This document shows positions 51,066-64,000 of a stretch of 64,000 bases of DNA, piece by piece. The notes beneath the pieces are model-generated. The model searched no databases. It was not told where the DNA came from and saw nothing but the letters and a program-made list of their open reading frames with translations. Source of the stretch: Lepidodermella squamata (taxonomy: Eukaryota; Gastrotricha); contig JBLDXI010000002.1 of assembly GCA_047495785.1 (NCBI GenBank), positions 248,001 through 312,000 on the forward strand. The letters are read 5' to 3'. The translations under genes were made by a program, and so were the position numbers. Each line of letters begins with the position of its first letter. Position 1 is the stretch's first letter.

Positions 51066-54000
51066 TTAATCAGTCACGTAATATTCCCTTGATTGGCGCC
51101 GCAACGTATTTTTGTCAAAAAGTTCCTCAAACTGAACTTGGGTTTTATCCAAATACCGATCAACCCTCGCCAGCAGGTCCTCCATGTGTTTCGTGAACTT
51201 ATCGATATTGTCTTCTTTAGTCACTGAAAAATTTGAAAGGACAGCGTTATTAAAGGTAGCTGGAAGATGAAATCAGCCGACCTGAATCAAAGTACATGAA
51301 ACGGCGATCGATTCCCAATGTTGGCGGTCGTTTCCCCGCGATGCCGAAAAGCTTTTTGATGTTTGTAAACATGAAAGAGAAAACTTGTTGTTGATTCTTG
51401 ACTATCTCCTCATTCATAGAGGCCTGGAAAGGAATTCGAATTTGTAAAATTCATTGCAATAGCTAGATTATGGCCTACCTCTTGATAAGCGCTGACAATG
51501 AATGCCATCAGGAAATTCGTCAGCAAAATCGATATCATGAAAGAGTAAAACGTGAAGAATACAGGTCCTAACGTCCTGAAATTCATTCGGAGCGCCGCAT
51601 AATCGAAAACACCGAGCTGCATCGCGAAAAGCGTCTCCACAGCCGTAATATACGTCGAATAAGCTTTTATCTGAGCTCCGAAGGCTAACAATCCAAGACT
51701 TGCGAAAGCCATGAAAACAATGGCGAAAACAACAAGGTAGCTCAAAAGAAACCGTCCGGTGTTAGACAGGGTTTGTAACATCATCATGATGTTACGATCG
51801 AATCGAAGTAAGCGGATGAACCTCAATGTACCCAGCGTCACTATCGTTGCTGCGAAACACGAGACAATGAAATCGTAGTAAACAATCAAATCCATATTCG
51901 TGTAGGTATTAGATCGCTTTCTGAACCGACCGGCTACCAGTGAAAACACGTAGTAGCGAATTCCGAACATAGCGGCCCAGATTAAGCAGCCAAAGAGGTG
52001 GACAAAGTCGAAAACCGACCACCACAATCTCCAGTAAGAGCGGCCCATTTTACGTGCTTTATTGCATTCTCGTGCGAATTGAATGATTACCACCAACAGG
52101 GTGAGAAGTTGCAGTAGTAACGTGACCATCTCACTCCCAGAGTTATAAGCCTGGAATTTGAGGACGTAGAAGTACGGGTAGATAACACAACCGCCAGTCG
52201 CTGGGAACTCGAGAATCGTCTGAGACACTGCGAACAAACCCCTCGTTGGGTTGTATAGATTGAACTCCATGAAAACCGCCCGAGTCTTCTCGTCAAGCCA
52301 TTTGTTATCGAATAGCTGTTGTAGGAATGTCCGGGCTTTGATTAGATTCTTGGGTAAATCGACTACGTAGCCACTGCCGTCATACAACGCCAATTGGCCC
52401 ATAGAAGGCGAACTTCCAGTCTTCAAAACCGATGAGAACGACCAGCCAGGGTTAAGCAAGGCCATGTTGTTGTAGGTCGCATTGTAGCCTTCGACCACGC
52501 TTTGCCAGCCTATGGTGTAGTTACGGGTCTCCTGGTTCAACATTGAGTAATCAGAGCTGCACTCGTTAATCATTGATCTAAATCGCCGAGGCACGCAACA
52601 GTCATCTATCTTAGTCCTAAGCTGTCGAAGTCTGATGGTTCCGGTAAGATAGACAGCCTTATCCTTAGTATAGGATCCTAACTGGTCGTCAGAATCTCCG
52701 TTGTACCAGGACGAGTCCGTCAAAGTGGGAAGGACTGTATGATTGAAGTAGAACCAAAAGTCCTGCAACGAGCTGATCTGCCAAATCGCGCCTTCTCCAG
52801 ATTTGTATTCAACTGATGCTGAAATGGCTTTCTTTGAATTGTCTTTACTAAACGCCGGGGCAGCTAGATCGCCAATGACCCCTTCGAAAAACATGTGCCT
52901 TGCCGATTTTTGGAATTGCCAACCCCATGAATCAATGTTGTTGTAAGCAACGAACATGACCATGTATAGGAAAATGACGTAGCCAGCGATTTCTTTGACA
53001 ACTCGCCACATTTCGAGCTCTTTGAAACGTAACTCTCTGGCTACTCGCAGCTCCTCGGGAGACGGGGGTAGGAAAACGTATTCTTTCCGTTTGGCTTGTA
53101 CTTCCAGCCGGTTTTTCTCCATCGCAGCCAACTCGGCCTTGGTAAATTTCACAGGTCTCATGTAGCTTTCATCATCGCGAAGAGCCATCAGCTCGTCAAC
53201 ATCGTCATCCTTCGACGGGTTTTTGATGATTAAGGCGTAGAAAATCGCGAGTCCGATAATTTTTATCGGCTGCAGGAAGAATATGTCGGTGAATAACGAC
53301 AATACCATTGCTGCTACCCATTCAATAGCCTTCTCGGGCCCTAGAGCTCCGCCATATTCGACTATGGCCCAGAACGCAACGCAACACGTCAAAGCAGCTA
53401 GGCAGTAAGCGATGACCACGCAGTACCAGGGCAGTCTGAATGATCTCTTCCTGTCCTTCTTCTTATGAGTTTTAGCTTTCGGCTGATTCATTAGCTTAGT
53501 AGCCGCCACAGTCTCGATGTCGATCGATATTTTCTTCTTGAGTTTTTCCATTACGACCAGGCGGTTATCGACGGCTTGCTGGACGATTTTCCTCGTATTT
53601 TTCTCGGTTTCTGTGATTCGCCGCTTACTGAGTCTGAAGAGCTGAATGATGAGCAAGTTGATCGGCATGACTATCAACGCTGATATAATGCTGATCTTGA
53701 TTTTATCTGTGCTTATCCGAACTGGGCCAAGACTTAGCTGAAGAGTATTAGGACTGTCTCGCTCAAGTCCAAAGAACATGATGTTCGCCAGCATAGTACA
53801 GTAAAGTATCTATGAATCAGAACAGTCTTCAAAGGCAAACAATAAGACGGACTCAACTTACTGATAAGACACACGTAAGCCGCTGGGCTCGGGTGAACAT
53901 TGACCGAGCGGGTCGATTGAATACTGAAACCCATAAATGGCCATCGGAAATGTTTCTCTGCGTTGTAGTCACAAATAAATGCTCAAATGTCGCCATTTGC

Positions 54001-57000
54001 TGTTTTGTCGCAGTTGGTAATATCCGTTCAACCGTGCCATCATCCTCTTCAACAGCAAGCCATCGATCGCATAGGAAGAAGAAGTGTTGGTTACGCTGAA
54101 TATCTAGGACCATCATCCGAGCGAAATACCAAGCTGGATGCCGGCCGGAGTTATCATGCCAGATCCTGAGCTGGTTAATCTTGCCGAGACTCTTTGGAAC
54201 TGTCATCAGGAATGAGTCCACCTGGCCTCGTTTTAGAACAGGTCGGCAGAAGTCGTCGAGCATACGAGGTTCAGTCTCACTTTCATCTCCACTTAGAATG
54301 AACGAAACCCTAGCTGTCGTACCAGCTCCCTTCCTTTGACCAGTCCATATCGTGATTTCATACGCGTATTTATCCCTAGGATGATTATCAATTAAGGGCA
54401 ATGCTCCCCACTTAACTTCATCCTCTCTATCCTTCCTCCTCGCCCAGATTAATATCGTGAAGTAGAGGCAGAAAATGCAGATACCAAATGTAAAGCAAAC
54501 CGGGTTCTGATCCAGCCTAGTGAACGCTGAATCTCCAGGTTTGAACGTGTTCATCGGAATGTTTAAATTAGCCCCGAAGGAGGTGAGATGGTTACAGAAA
54601 CATTGAGTTATGCTAGGGTTACCACCAGGTGTCGATGAAGAGCCAACCTTACAACCTTCAGTCGACCAATCACTGATTTTCTCATTCCAGAAAACGCAGC
54701 TTGTCGTAAAGCTCTCGTAACTTATCAGAGCTGGAACGGTTTCATCTAAATACTTTGACATCAATCGCTGAATAACTGTCGTTTCGTTCAGGCTAGATCC
54801 GAACTCTGAAATAAGGCTACGAATGACTGAACGGACCAGCGTAAGAGGGAGGGCCCTAATTCCGACAAAGAGAGTCGAACTTGTATTTGAAACGCCAAGG
54901 TCTTGCTCGGGGAAGAAACAAGTGTTTACAGGAAGTTCGGAGTTCAGCTTGCATTGCTTCGAGCCCTTCGTCTTAACTTGAGATTCAATAGTAACTGTCA
55001 CATTTGTGGAATTTTCAAAAATCGCTGGCGACGAAGTCGTTGTTATGTTGACCGATCCAGCTTTGAGGCCCGACTGTTCTTCTAGGATCAAATTTCTAGG
55101 CAGCATGCAACCCAAATTCGACCCATTCAGAGCGAGGCTCTCAGTTGGGAATTTTCCGTCTCGATTGACAAAGACAAATAAGGCCACTGGTTCCTTAATC
55201 GGACTGATTTGCTTGATGCTCATATTTCGATTTCCAACCATTAAATGCAAATTCTCGTAAGGATCTTTGCAGTTTTTATCCCATGTGGCGTTACAGGTGA
55301 CATTGTCTTTGTATACAGTAGTCGATAGGTCGATGATTTGGTCAACAGTTACGAAAGCAGCGGAAGATCGGGCGATAGAGAGCTCGATATATTTCAGCGG
55401 TTTTGAAATCGACTTTCCTAAAACAGCGGTCAGAACGTTTCGAGGCAAGCGATGATTCTTTGACTCGATCAGTATCTCGATTGGATCTTTCAGATTTTCA
55501 ACCACAATTTTCTTACCCGTTTCTTCGCTGAGAGTTAGAGACTGAATCATTGAGTTGATGGAATAGTTACTCTTGCCAACGCTCGCATACATATTCCCTG
55601 ATTCCATGGAAGCTTTAATTGTTATTTTCATAGAATTGAACACCTCTGAGCTATTCGAGCCCGAGTCTTTGACAACGCTAGGCATTATGGATGGTCCAAA
55701 AATTTCTGATGCCTCGCCGAGTTTGAACCGGCCGCAGTCTTCGTCATCCCCATTTTGAATTGTGGCGTAGTCAAGATTCCCGATAAAGTTGAATGAGAGG
55801 GAAAACTTGGAAGTTCGGCCGCCGACCACAGTTCGACTTTCCTGAACACCCTTTCGAGTGAGAATCATGTCCATCAAATCATCCCTTAGAGACTCCATAT
55901 CAGCGAGAATACTTGTGACTTTCGGAGATTTTGTTGTTACGTAGAGCTCGTAGAGAATATCTTCAGGTGGTGGGATTGTCGTTGTCGGTTGGGTAGGGTT
56001 CCACGGGGATGAGTAGCTAGCTGAGTAGTCAACTATATCTGAAAGCTTCCCCATCGCTGTTACGGCAGCACTAGTAGCCATGTCCAAATCGTTCGGATCA
56101 ACAGTTGCATCTGATGAGAAGTTTGACAGCATTTTTACAGCTGGTTTCAGTGCTTGTATAATTTTAGATTGAAACTCGACTGACAGAGATTGCTCAGGAA
56201 CAGCCTGAATCATTCCAATGACAGCACAGTAACTTTTCAGGGATTGGACGCTCTTCGAAGCTACTCCGACTTCTAACAGCCAGTTTAGTGATTGGAGCCT
56301 CATCTCTCGGAAAACCTTTAGCTCGTAGTTGTAACGATCGAAATCAGTATTCACTTTTTGGATCTCGGCATCTCGATTCTCATTGTTAGGGTCATCTTAT
56401 AAAAACACAATTTGGGGAGAATTCCAGCAAAACAGATTGAAACTTACTTAAGATTGTAGCATTTCCTGTGTAAGGTTGATCGAATGGTCTGGCATTGATA
56501 AGGTCCACGAAACTGAGCAATCTTGAAACAAGAAATTCAGGGTTTGTAGTGTTTGCTGCAGAAGCCGCTAGCTGTTCATATTGCTCTTGAATGAATTCCA
56601 AATCGAATCGAGGCTGAACTTTGACCGATGAGAAATCCAGGTAACCTGTAGCATCCACTGAGTCGTAAGCGTACACCCGGATTGTCAGCACGTAACTTTG
56701 AGTCGAATCACCAGCCGGCAGATAGAAGTTCGTGAGCTCTGGTACTACTTGCGGGATCGGTGTCAGATGGATTGGGTCACAATTTGAGCAAGTATAAGCT
56801 ACGAAAGTGAATTTCTTCAACACAGCTTCGTCTGCGTCACGGAAGCCGGTGCATTTGATTGAAAATGGCGTGGTCAAGGCGATGCCATTCGCTGGTTTGA
56901 CCGTACAAGACGCTTGGCTGGCATCTGGGGGCGTATCAATGTACAGGTAGATCATCGACCGCCCAATCCTTCCGTGACTTCCCAATCTAGCCTCAGAAAT

Positions 57001-60000
57001 TACTGCATACATCTGCCCATAGGTTGCGCTTGAGAACGCTCCAGCTCTGAAGGACAAATCAGGGCCGAATCTTCCAGTTGACGTGAGATCAGCCCAGTTT
57101 GACATGGTCTCCAATGCCAAGGTTCCATTTGGAGTATCGAAAGCGATCGCCAGGTTATCCTCAAAGTCCTGGACCTGATTTCTGTTGACCGGAATAAACA
57201 GCCAGTTGTATTTATAAACGCGACCGATGATCCGGTTATCAATAGTTCGGCGCAGAGTCGTGCGTGAGGTTGGATTGACAGAACATCCCAACTCGTATGG
57301 GTATCCGCAGTTCGCCAATGGCCTACACATTTTAAATTCGAGAAAATAATGGCTAGAAATGCAATTCTTACTCTACTGTTCCCCCTGGAGGTTCAGCCCG
57401 TTCCAAACGAATCGTCTGAGTCGCAGTAGCGAACCGCTTATTATCCGGGTCCAGGGCTACCGCAAGAATATTGAAAGTCTCATTTTCAAACATGTATTCC
57501 GTCCATAGTTGGATCGCTTTCCCATCAGCATTCTTCTTGTATACAGTTACGTTGAACTGCTGAGTGACACCCTTGTCATTTTTCGCTGCGAGAGATCGAT
57601 AGAAATTGGGTAGATTAAGCGATGGTGATAAATCTGTTGATGGGTATGGAAATTGAAGATCCTGCTGAGAATGCCAACCCCAGGCGAAACATCCGGGTCT
57701 GCCCACTCCCAGCTTCTCCTCTTCAGCATCGCTTACGTTACACTGTTTGGGATTGAACAGCTGAGGATTAGCTACAAACTTAGAAGCATCGTCGTAGCTC
57801 GAAATGCTGGGCCAGGGACCCTCGCACATCCTTTTGCAATACACAGTGATCTTCGGCATTTTCAGCGGCTCATCTGGGTTGTAGCTATTCGAAATCGGAT
57901 CCACTGGATGCGTTTTGCCATTACCGAAAACCCCGTCAACATAACCAGAGGATGGTTTGAATCTTAAAACCATAGAAGACCTCATTACTTCAGTCACGAA
58001 TTGGAAAGTTTGGCTGTCAAGATCTTCATCCGGCATTTCGACCTTGAGAGTGAATCGATAGAAACCAACGCTCAAGGTGCCATTGTCAAAGCTAAGCGAA
58101 ACATCTCGAATCACAGCCGCTCGTTTCACCTCAGTGAAAGTATTCTGCCGCAATTTTGTTGGAACTAAAGCTGAAGTTACATCCTGCCAATTATTTCCAT
58201 CAACAGAATACTCGGCCGTCCAACTCTGTGTCATCCGGTCAGACGAAGTGCAGTTGAACAGCAAGCTTGTCGGTATTTCGAGTTTCTCTCTCCGATAGAC
58301 AGCAGGAACTTGCTGTAGGCTTACAATCGGTTTGTAGCAAGGCCCGTTTGTAACAAAGATTCGTTGAACCAGCGGATCAGATAGATCGACCATATTTCGT
58401 AATCTCGCTTCGATGAAATACTTCCCTTTCGTAAAGTACCGCTTTTCCAGGACGATTTTCTTTGATTCACGCTGTGCTAGAGTAATTGGGCTCAGCGTAT
58501 GAAGGAGTTCGATTTTGTCGTACAAAGTAGCGCACATGTACTCTGAGCCTCTCAGAATTCTCCGCGGGCCTTCAATGCTGTCAGATCCAAAATCGACGTA
58601 CAAGCATGAATCAGTTCCGATGTAGTCGAATTCGATTTCAACGGAAAGATTATCCTCCTTAGGAATGGGATCATAGGCAGTTATTTTAGTTCCTCTCGGC
58701 AATGTTTGGACATAGAATAACATATCAGCCTGGGTGCTTTCGTAAGGGCTGCTCAAGGTCATATTGACGATAAAGCCACAACTCTCAAGATAGGCTCCAC
58801 AGGGACTGTCATTCCGGAAAATATGAATAGCCTCAGGGGCGGTTGGTTCGAATTCATCAGGGCAATAAGATGAGTTGCCATCTCCGAAGTTCCAGCAAAC
58901 TTCAAACAGGCTTCCAACTGGCGCGTTGGTATAGAAGAGAACTTCGTGATCAGTCGGGACATAGTTCCTGTTAGGTCCGAGAGCTCTCCTCCACGGATAG
59001 GACGAATTCAATCGATACGACAACATTATCACGAGATTCTGAGGAACCTGGAAGTAGACCGGTACGAGAGTTTTGAATTCATTGCTTGAAACTGCGTTCT
59101 CAATAACAAGCTTGACTACAAAGTTGTCCGAAGTAGCGTAAGAATACTGGGAAACGCTGCACGCAGCCAGTTCGCCTTGTTTAAGCCAACTCAAATTCGG
59201 ATCGCACTCGAACAGACCAAGCCCTACCAACGTCCCATCACCATAGTAAATCGAGGCGGTAACGTCAGATGGCAAAGATTCGGAGGTGTTGTACCATATC
59301 GTGAAGTTGATAGGGGATGATTGCCATTGTAGGTACGAATTTTGGATCAGGCGGCCGTACTTTGGTTCCGCAGTTATCGCGTAAGAATAATCGCTTATTG
59401 GCGCAATGACTTTGATTGGCGAATCGATGTCGACTGGGCCCAACTTGCTAACCAGATTACGAACTTCGACCTTTGGGGAGAAAGTCCCTGAATCATTGAA
59501 CCTTATTTGAATGCTCAGATCCGTTATATTGGTATACTCCGACCATCCGAGATCAACGGAGTCGAAAGTTATTCGATACTGATAAGGCGCACCCCAGGAT
59601 ACCGACAATTTGACGGATGCTCCGGCACCGGTTCTCACTGGACCCGTTTCCTCGCTGATGAACGTCAGATCCGAGAGCAACTCTTGAAATTCGACGTAGT
59701 AAACATCCGTGGCTGTGAAAGCGTTATTCTTGATCATTACGTAGAGGGGGTAGACTCCCCTTGTCTCCCAGACATAGGCCCAATATGTCAAATTAGCCTT
59801 GAAGTTTCCAGATGCTGGTAAATTAGCTGCGAATCTCGCAGATTTCGAAATGCCATCCCAAGTCGTGATTTTAAACTCTGGCTGAGCTGGCCATTTTGGA
59901 TATTCCACAACGTCACCGTCGTAGCCCAATGCCATTGATAGAGTTCCTCTTGCATCTTTGATGATTCCAACGGGATTCGAGTAGACGAAATAGAAATTGC

Positions 60001-63000
60001 GAGCTGGATTCTCAACAGCGACTTTTATTGAAGTTGCCATGCTACTTACGTTGTTAGACATATTGAAGGTTACATCGTAAAGGCCAGATAAATCCCATGC
60101 GAACAGAATGCCTGAGGCATTATCACCCTCTAAGAGGAGAGGGAAGAAATATGATTGGACCACAGACGAAGATTGCGTTCGAAATGTCACATCCAAAGAG
60201 CATCGAGAACAATTTGAAGCTGTGACTGAAAATTCCACGGGTTGGTTTCGAAGAGTGCCATATTCAGCGGTCTGATTTGAAGCGACTTTCAGGCTAGTTA
60301 CTGGATATTCGACATAAACGAAGCTATCGACAATAACAGGGTCGGAGACTGCATTATCAATCATTAGAGATAGGTTTGCTGGTCCATCTTGAGTTAAAAC
60401 CGAGGCTGGTATGGTAATTTGCCCACTTTGTGACGCTCCATCGATACTACTACTGAGTGGGATGCCATTGAGGCGAGCTTTCGACATTGGCCAAGAAATC
60501 TGGTTGTAAGTAAAAGAGACTGTCTGAGTCGTCGCAAATTTCAAAGCGGCTGGGACTAAAACAGTTGGCTGGCTGACAGGTTTCATCGAATAGATGGTCG
60601 CAATTTTTGTAGCATTCCCAACATTCAGTTTTGCATCGTACTTGCTCGTTGCATACGAAACTGACCTGAATGTTTGCCCAATTATTGTTACACATCCAGA
60701 GAACTCAAGTTTATAACTCGGCAATGAGATGTAAGTCACTGGGACAATTCTCACTCTGCGAACATGGATCATCCTCGGAAAATCAACAAAATCTGGCCCG
60801 AGGTTTGGCTGGACTTCAAAAACCAGAGGATCAAGGAAGTTGTCAGCATAGAAACATGGTGCAAATAAGTCGATGATTCCGGTTGAGCATTCAAGTTTTA
60901 GCGAAGTTACGTAGCCTGAGTAGTTGGTCGATATCGTTAGGCTGTACAATGATACCAAGTGTGGGAAAATTATTTCCAATATATCAGATGGCGTCACAGG
61001 TACGAAGCCAGGTCCATTACTCGTCAGAACGACTGATTCCGCTCTATTGTTCGCGTCATTTCCAGAAAAATTCACGTCACTTATTGTCGCTAGAATGGTT
61101 TCGGTGCACGGCTTGACAGCCTTCCAGCCGATGTAGTAGAGATCGGAGGCACCTTGAGAGTTTCGGATGCCTATTGTAGTTGTTGTGATAGATTCACTGG
61201 AAAGGACACAATGGTCCCCACGGTATTCGAATGTCATGCATGGTTGATAGCGCGATGTGAGGCATTGAAGAGCGCAATCATCAGGAGTGAGTGAACCTGT
61301 GTTAAATCAAACAAATTTGCTCTAAAAAGTCAAAAAGGGAAACTTCGACAAAATAGGTATCCTATTAGGATTACCGTATTTATTCCAATATTAGCCCATC
61401 CACTAAAAATCGCCCATCCCTAATGGTAGTCCAGAGTAGAGGGGTAAAGTCAGTTCGAAAACATCAAAAATGAACGATTCACTAACAATTATTTTTTGAA
61501 ATTTTGGTAGCCCGGGGTGCTATTGGAACAAATACGGTAGAATATTAGCAGTCTTGCTTAATTCGATAGCTTTTTCAATTTTAAATGCAAGAAATACCTA
61601 TGTAATGCGCGCTTATGTAACTTTTTCGAATAATTTTTAAATGTCAGTTTACTTACTTGGTCTCTGGCAGACGACTTGCATCTGGAGAGCGGCGTCGTTA
61701 TCGGTTAAGGACTTCATTTGATTCGACGAGTCAATGTAATATCGCTGCGAGTAGCTATTATTTATTGCCGAAGTGACGTAAATATCTCTGCCGAAAAAAT
61801 GTCTAGTATAACCACCCGTAAATGTTAACTGGCCAGTTGCGATCAGCGCTGGAAGTTCAGCAAATGGCGCAAGCCTTATGCCAGAGATTTCATCAGCATT
61901 TGCGACCGAAGTCGCGTACGAGTTCCAAAGGTGAATGCAGTATGTAATTGTGTAATCCGGGTTGTAGAGACGCGTCTTCAAAGTTTCTTCTTCAGAAGCC
62001 TTGTAACACATCCCGCCCCACGCTCGCCACAAAACAGGACAGATAGTCGCGGTGACCTGGCAACTGAACCTCAGAGATGTCGAGCAATCAGCCAACTTAG
62101 CGTAACCATCGGCATATAATGCAACACATTTACCCAAAGCAACACTAGGCGTGTAACCAGGTGCCCATTGAACATAAGTCGTCGCCAACGAAACTAAATC
62201 AAACGTAAAACCTGTCCAGATCGGCTTCGAGCTATCGTTCCAAGCGGAATTTTCTAGCAAAAATTGAACTGCTTGTTGCCACTCATCTTGACTGCGTGGA
62301 GCTACCAGTTGACCGCCGAAATTAGCTATGCAGCTACCATTCGACGAGGCAGCATTTTGAGGGCCACTTAGATCCGAAATGCAACGGCCATTTTTAAGCT
62401 TCAGCGTTTGGTTCAGGATGTAATTATCGCAATTTCCACCGTAAGTTGGCTCGACCTGCGGTTTTAGCTCGCAAACGTAAGGCAATCTATTCGAACTATC
62501 TATCACATTCCAAACGCCGTTTGAAGAAAGCATTGCAGCGCCACTTATAGCTGGTTTCGATAATGGGGTTTGGATCATGCCCCAGTTTGAGAAGGTGGAA
62601 ATCGGGCCAGATCCATCCAACCAGAGCCAATCGTTTCTCTCACCCCCTGCAATGAGACCGACCCAAGCTGAGGTTAGGCCGAGAGATGAAAGCTGATCTC
62701 GGATAAAATTGTTCTCCTCCATGCTTGCAATTGCCACTAAATTGCCACCAAAATTCTGCCGGCAGTTTCGCGCTGCAACATCCATGGATTCGATTTGAGC
62801 GATAACTTTATAACAAACTCCATTTCTCAGAGTCATGCCGTTAGGACAATTCGTAAAGGCTGGGGTCACTTCTGTTAGCAGGCGTCTACTCGCAATCCTG
62901 GAGAAGTATTTACTAGGCCTAGACTCTGATAGGATGGGCCTTTCGCACAATATACCGGCACTCGCATTATTTGGTTCCACCGTTGCTGTTTTTAGATCGA

Positions 63001-64000
63001 ATGTGTATAGACGGCCAACTGGTGCGTTGTCTCTATCCGGTTTGAAAACATTTGCATACCAATCCGTCTGCATTCTGTAGCCATTAGCGCCCAACAAAGC
63101 TTGGATGTAGTACTTGTTAGCGTTAGACGATGTTTGATTGAGGACACTGGCTAATTTAGCGTAGTCTGACGCGCGGCCTTTCGGGCTGAACAGGATGCTG
63201 TTGTAGTATTTGCACGTTCTGATCGCTTGAGCCCATGTTCCTACAGAATTAGGAAAAGCTCGATAACAGCTGCTGCCATAGGGTGTCCAAAGTTCCCCAT
63301 CAGGCCCACACAACTTAAAATCTGAAAAAGAAAATAACATATGTGCAGCGTTTTACATGTTCCGGGGCTGCAATCGTAAATTTATAAACTAGCTAAATAT
63401 TTTATAACTAGGAAAAATCCTTGAAGTCTTACTTGAAGCCGCTTGCTGGCATATAAAAGGTGATTCAAAATTGCAGTCATATGGTACTGGCGCTCCTCCC
63501 TTATACATGGCCGCACATTGCTGCTGCGAGGGTCGAAGAGTGCCAAGGAATGAGAACAAATCTCCGTTTCCAGTCAGTCCAGTGTAGAAGCCTTGGCGAT
63601 TTCTTAGAGAGGTCAGGCCGACCCAGACAAAGCTAAGCGAAGCCGGGAATGTGGACGCCAAGTGAGTTATGTTGAGACTACCAATATATTGAGCACTGGC
63701 GAGAGTTCCGCCTAGCGAGGCACAGTGGTACTCAGCATCACCGAAAGTCTTGTTGACATTCACGAACAGCAGACAGACACCAGCATTGCTTATTAGGGTC
63801 CATCCCGGTTGGCATGATCCATTTGTAGCAACAATATTGTCCATATCAAGGGAAACAGGCGTCTTTCCACCACCAAAGTCTAATGTCCAATTTGAGGTCA
63901 AATCTGCGATTGAAACAGTGTTAACAACCATTATTGAAAATATTGATCCGATATACCTTGAGAAGGAAAGCCAGCGTAGGAAATCACTTCTATCGCAACC
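51066..64000 (-). CDS. Polycystin-1-like receptor-channel, 5' end beyond window
   Basis: Nine exons deduced: 63957-64000 (partial), 63433-63903, 61657-63321, 57372-61296, 56448-57322, 53862-56395, 51479-53809, 51282-51423 and 51066-51223. They give about 4048 residues in phase. Most introns are 49-111 nt; one is 360. In order: about five C-type-lectin-like units (for example CYRAF...CERP, CYKVI...WVGL...CELK), a PAN/apple-like unit (DDCALQCLTSRYQPCMTFEY), PKD/REJ-like beta-rich repeats, and a GAIN/GPS site (CVFWNEKISDW...TQCFCNHLTSFGA). Then the first helix, a PLAT domain (YAYEITIWTGQRKGAGTTA), ten more helices with an extracellular polycystin domain, and a pore region (LLSYLVVFAIVFMAF). A C-terminal segment with coiled-coil character follows (FTKHMEDLLARVDRYLDKTQ). 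PKD1-family proteins act in mechano- or chemosensation at cilia or on gametes. Confidence 0.88.

Noticed and set aside
1-64000. Bacterial or viral origin, operons with ribosome binding sites, CRISPR arrays
   Set aside because: Spliced animal-type genes, AATAAA signals and metazoan domain sets are spread throughout. No CRISPR-like regularly spaced repeats were seen.

Overview
This is a compact animal (metazoan) genome window, about 43% GC by eye. The spliced genes have introns of roughly 50-70 nt with GT...(T)TTCAG borders, many other genes are intronless, and intergenic gaps are often under 1 kb. Typical animal families are present: a polycystin-1-like receptor-channel, a GABA-B-like class C GPCR family, an alpha-1,3-fucosyltransferase, secreted EGF proteins, and a Penelope-like retroelement. 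The species cannot be read from the sequence. Small-genome groups with very short introns (appendicularians, nematodes, rotifers, tardigrades) all fit.

Layout. 0.4-2.0 kb: a broken double-homeodomain fragment, then a 5'-truncated Penelope-like element with a 14-bp target-site duplication and a hammerhead-type motif. 2.6-9.0 kb (minus strand): two tandem paralogues, each with a signal peptide, two EGFs, an unknown beta-rich domain, two EGFs and a cysteine-rich tail. They share a 40-nt upstream block, and a relic exon of a third copy lies nearby. 10.4 kb: a GT10 fucosyltransferase. 12.2-24.2 kb and 36.1-50.7 kb: an apparently undescribed multigene family of single-exon, single-pass membrane proteins (12 intact, 2 disrupted, 3 relics). 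13.2 and 46.0 kb: two spliced DXD glycosyltransferases, each followed closely by a member of that family. 17.7-20.6 kb: two secreted SGNH/GDSL esterase paralogues, one with a degraded active site. 25.1-36.0 kb: three tandem class C receptors, the middle one broken by a 19-nt deletion. 51.1-64.0 kb (minus): nine exons of a polycystin-1-like gene that runs off the right edge. Small MITEs and tRNA-like repeats lie in the gaps.

The most interesting signal is the new family (working name RRQ/WPxPT family). Each member has a signal-peptide-like start with an LxDQI/LNEQI signature, usually a basic R-R-Q/A site, a proline-rich segment, one transmembrane helix, and an ~85-residue C-terminal module. 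The module carries a D-R-x-x-R stem, usually YGRV(T/A)VIMQAS, a WPxPT-like motif followed about 6-7 residues later by D-x-F, and a final DY. Almost every copy has one 15-bp element, consensus AAAAgTCCnCCTTAA, about 45-70 nt before its ATG (about 24-103 nt counting every alternative start). A related element lies upstream of the second glycosyltransferase. None was found in front of the SGNH, GPCR or fucosyltransferase genes. This suggests a coordinately regulated, rapidly duplicating family of membrane or secreted proteins. Its function cannot be inferred from sequence alone.

All splice structures were deduced by eye from paralogue comparison, splice-site consensus and reading-frame continuity. 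All motif comparisons were also made by eye, without database searches.
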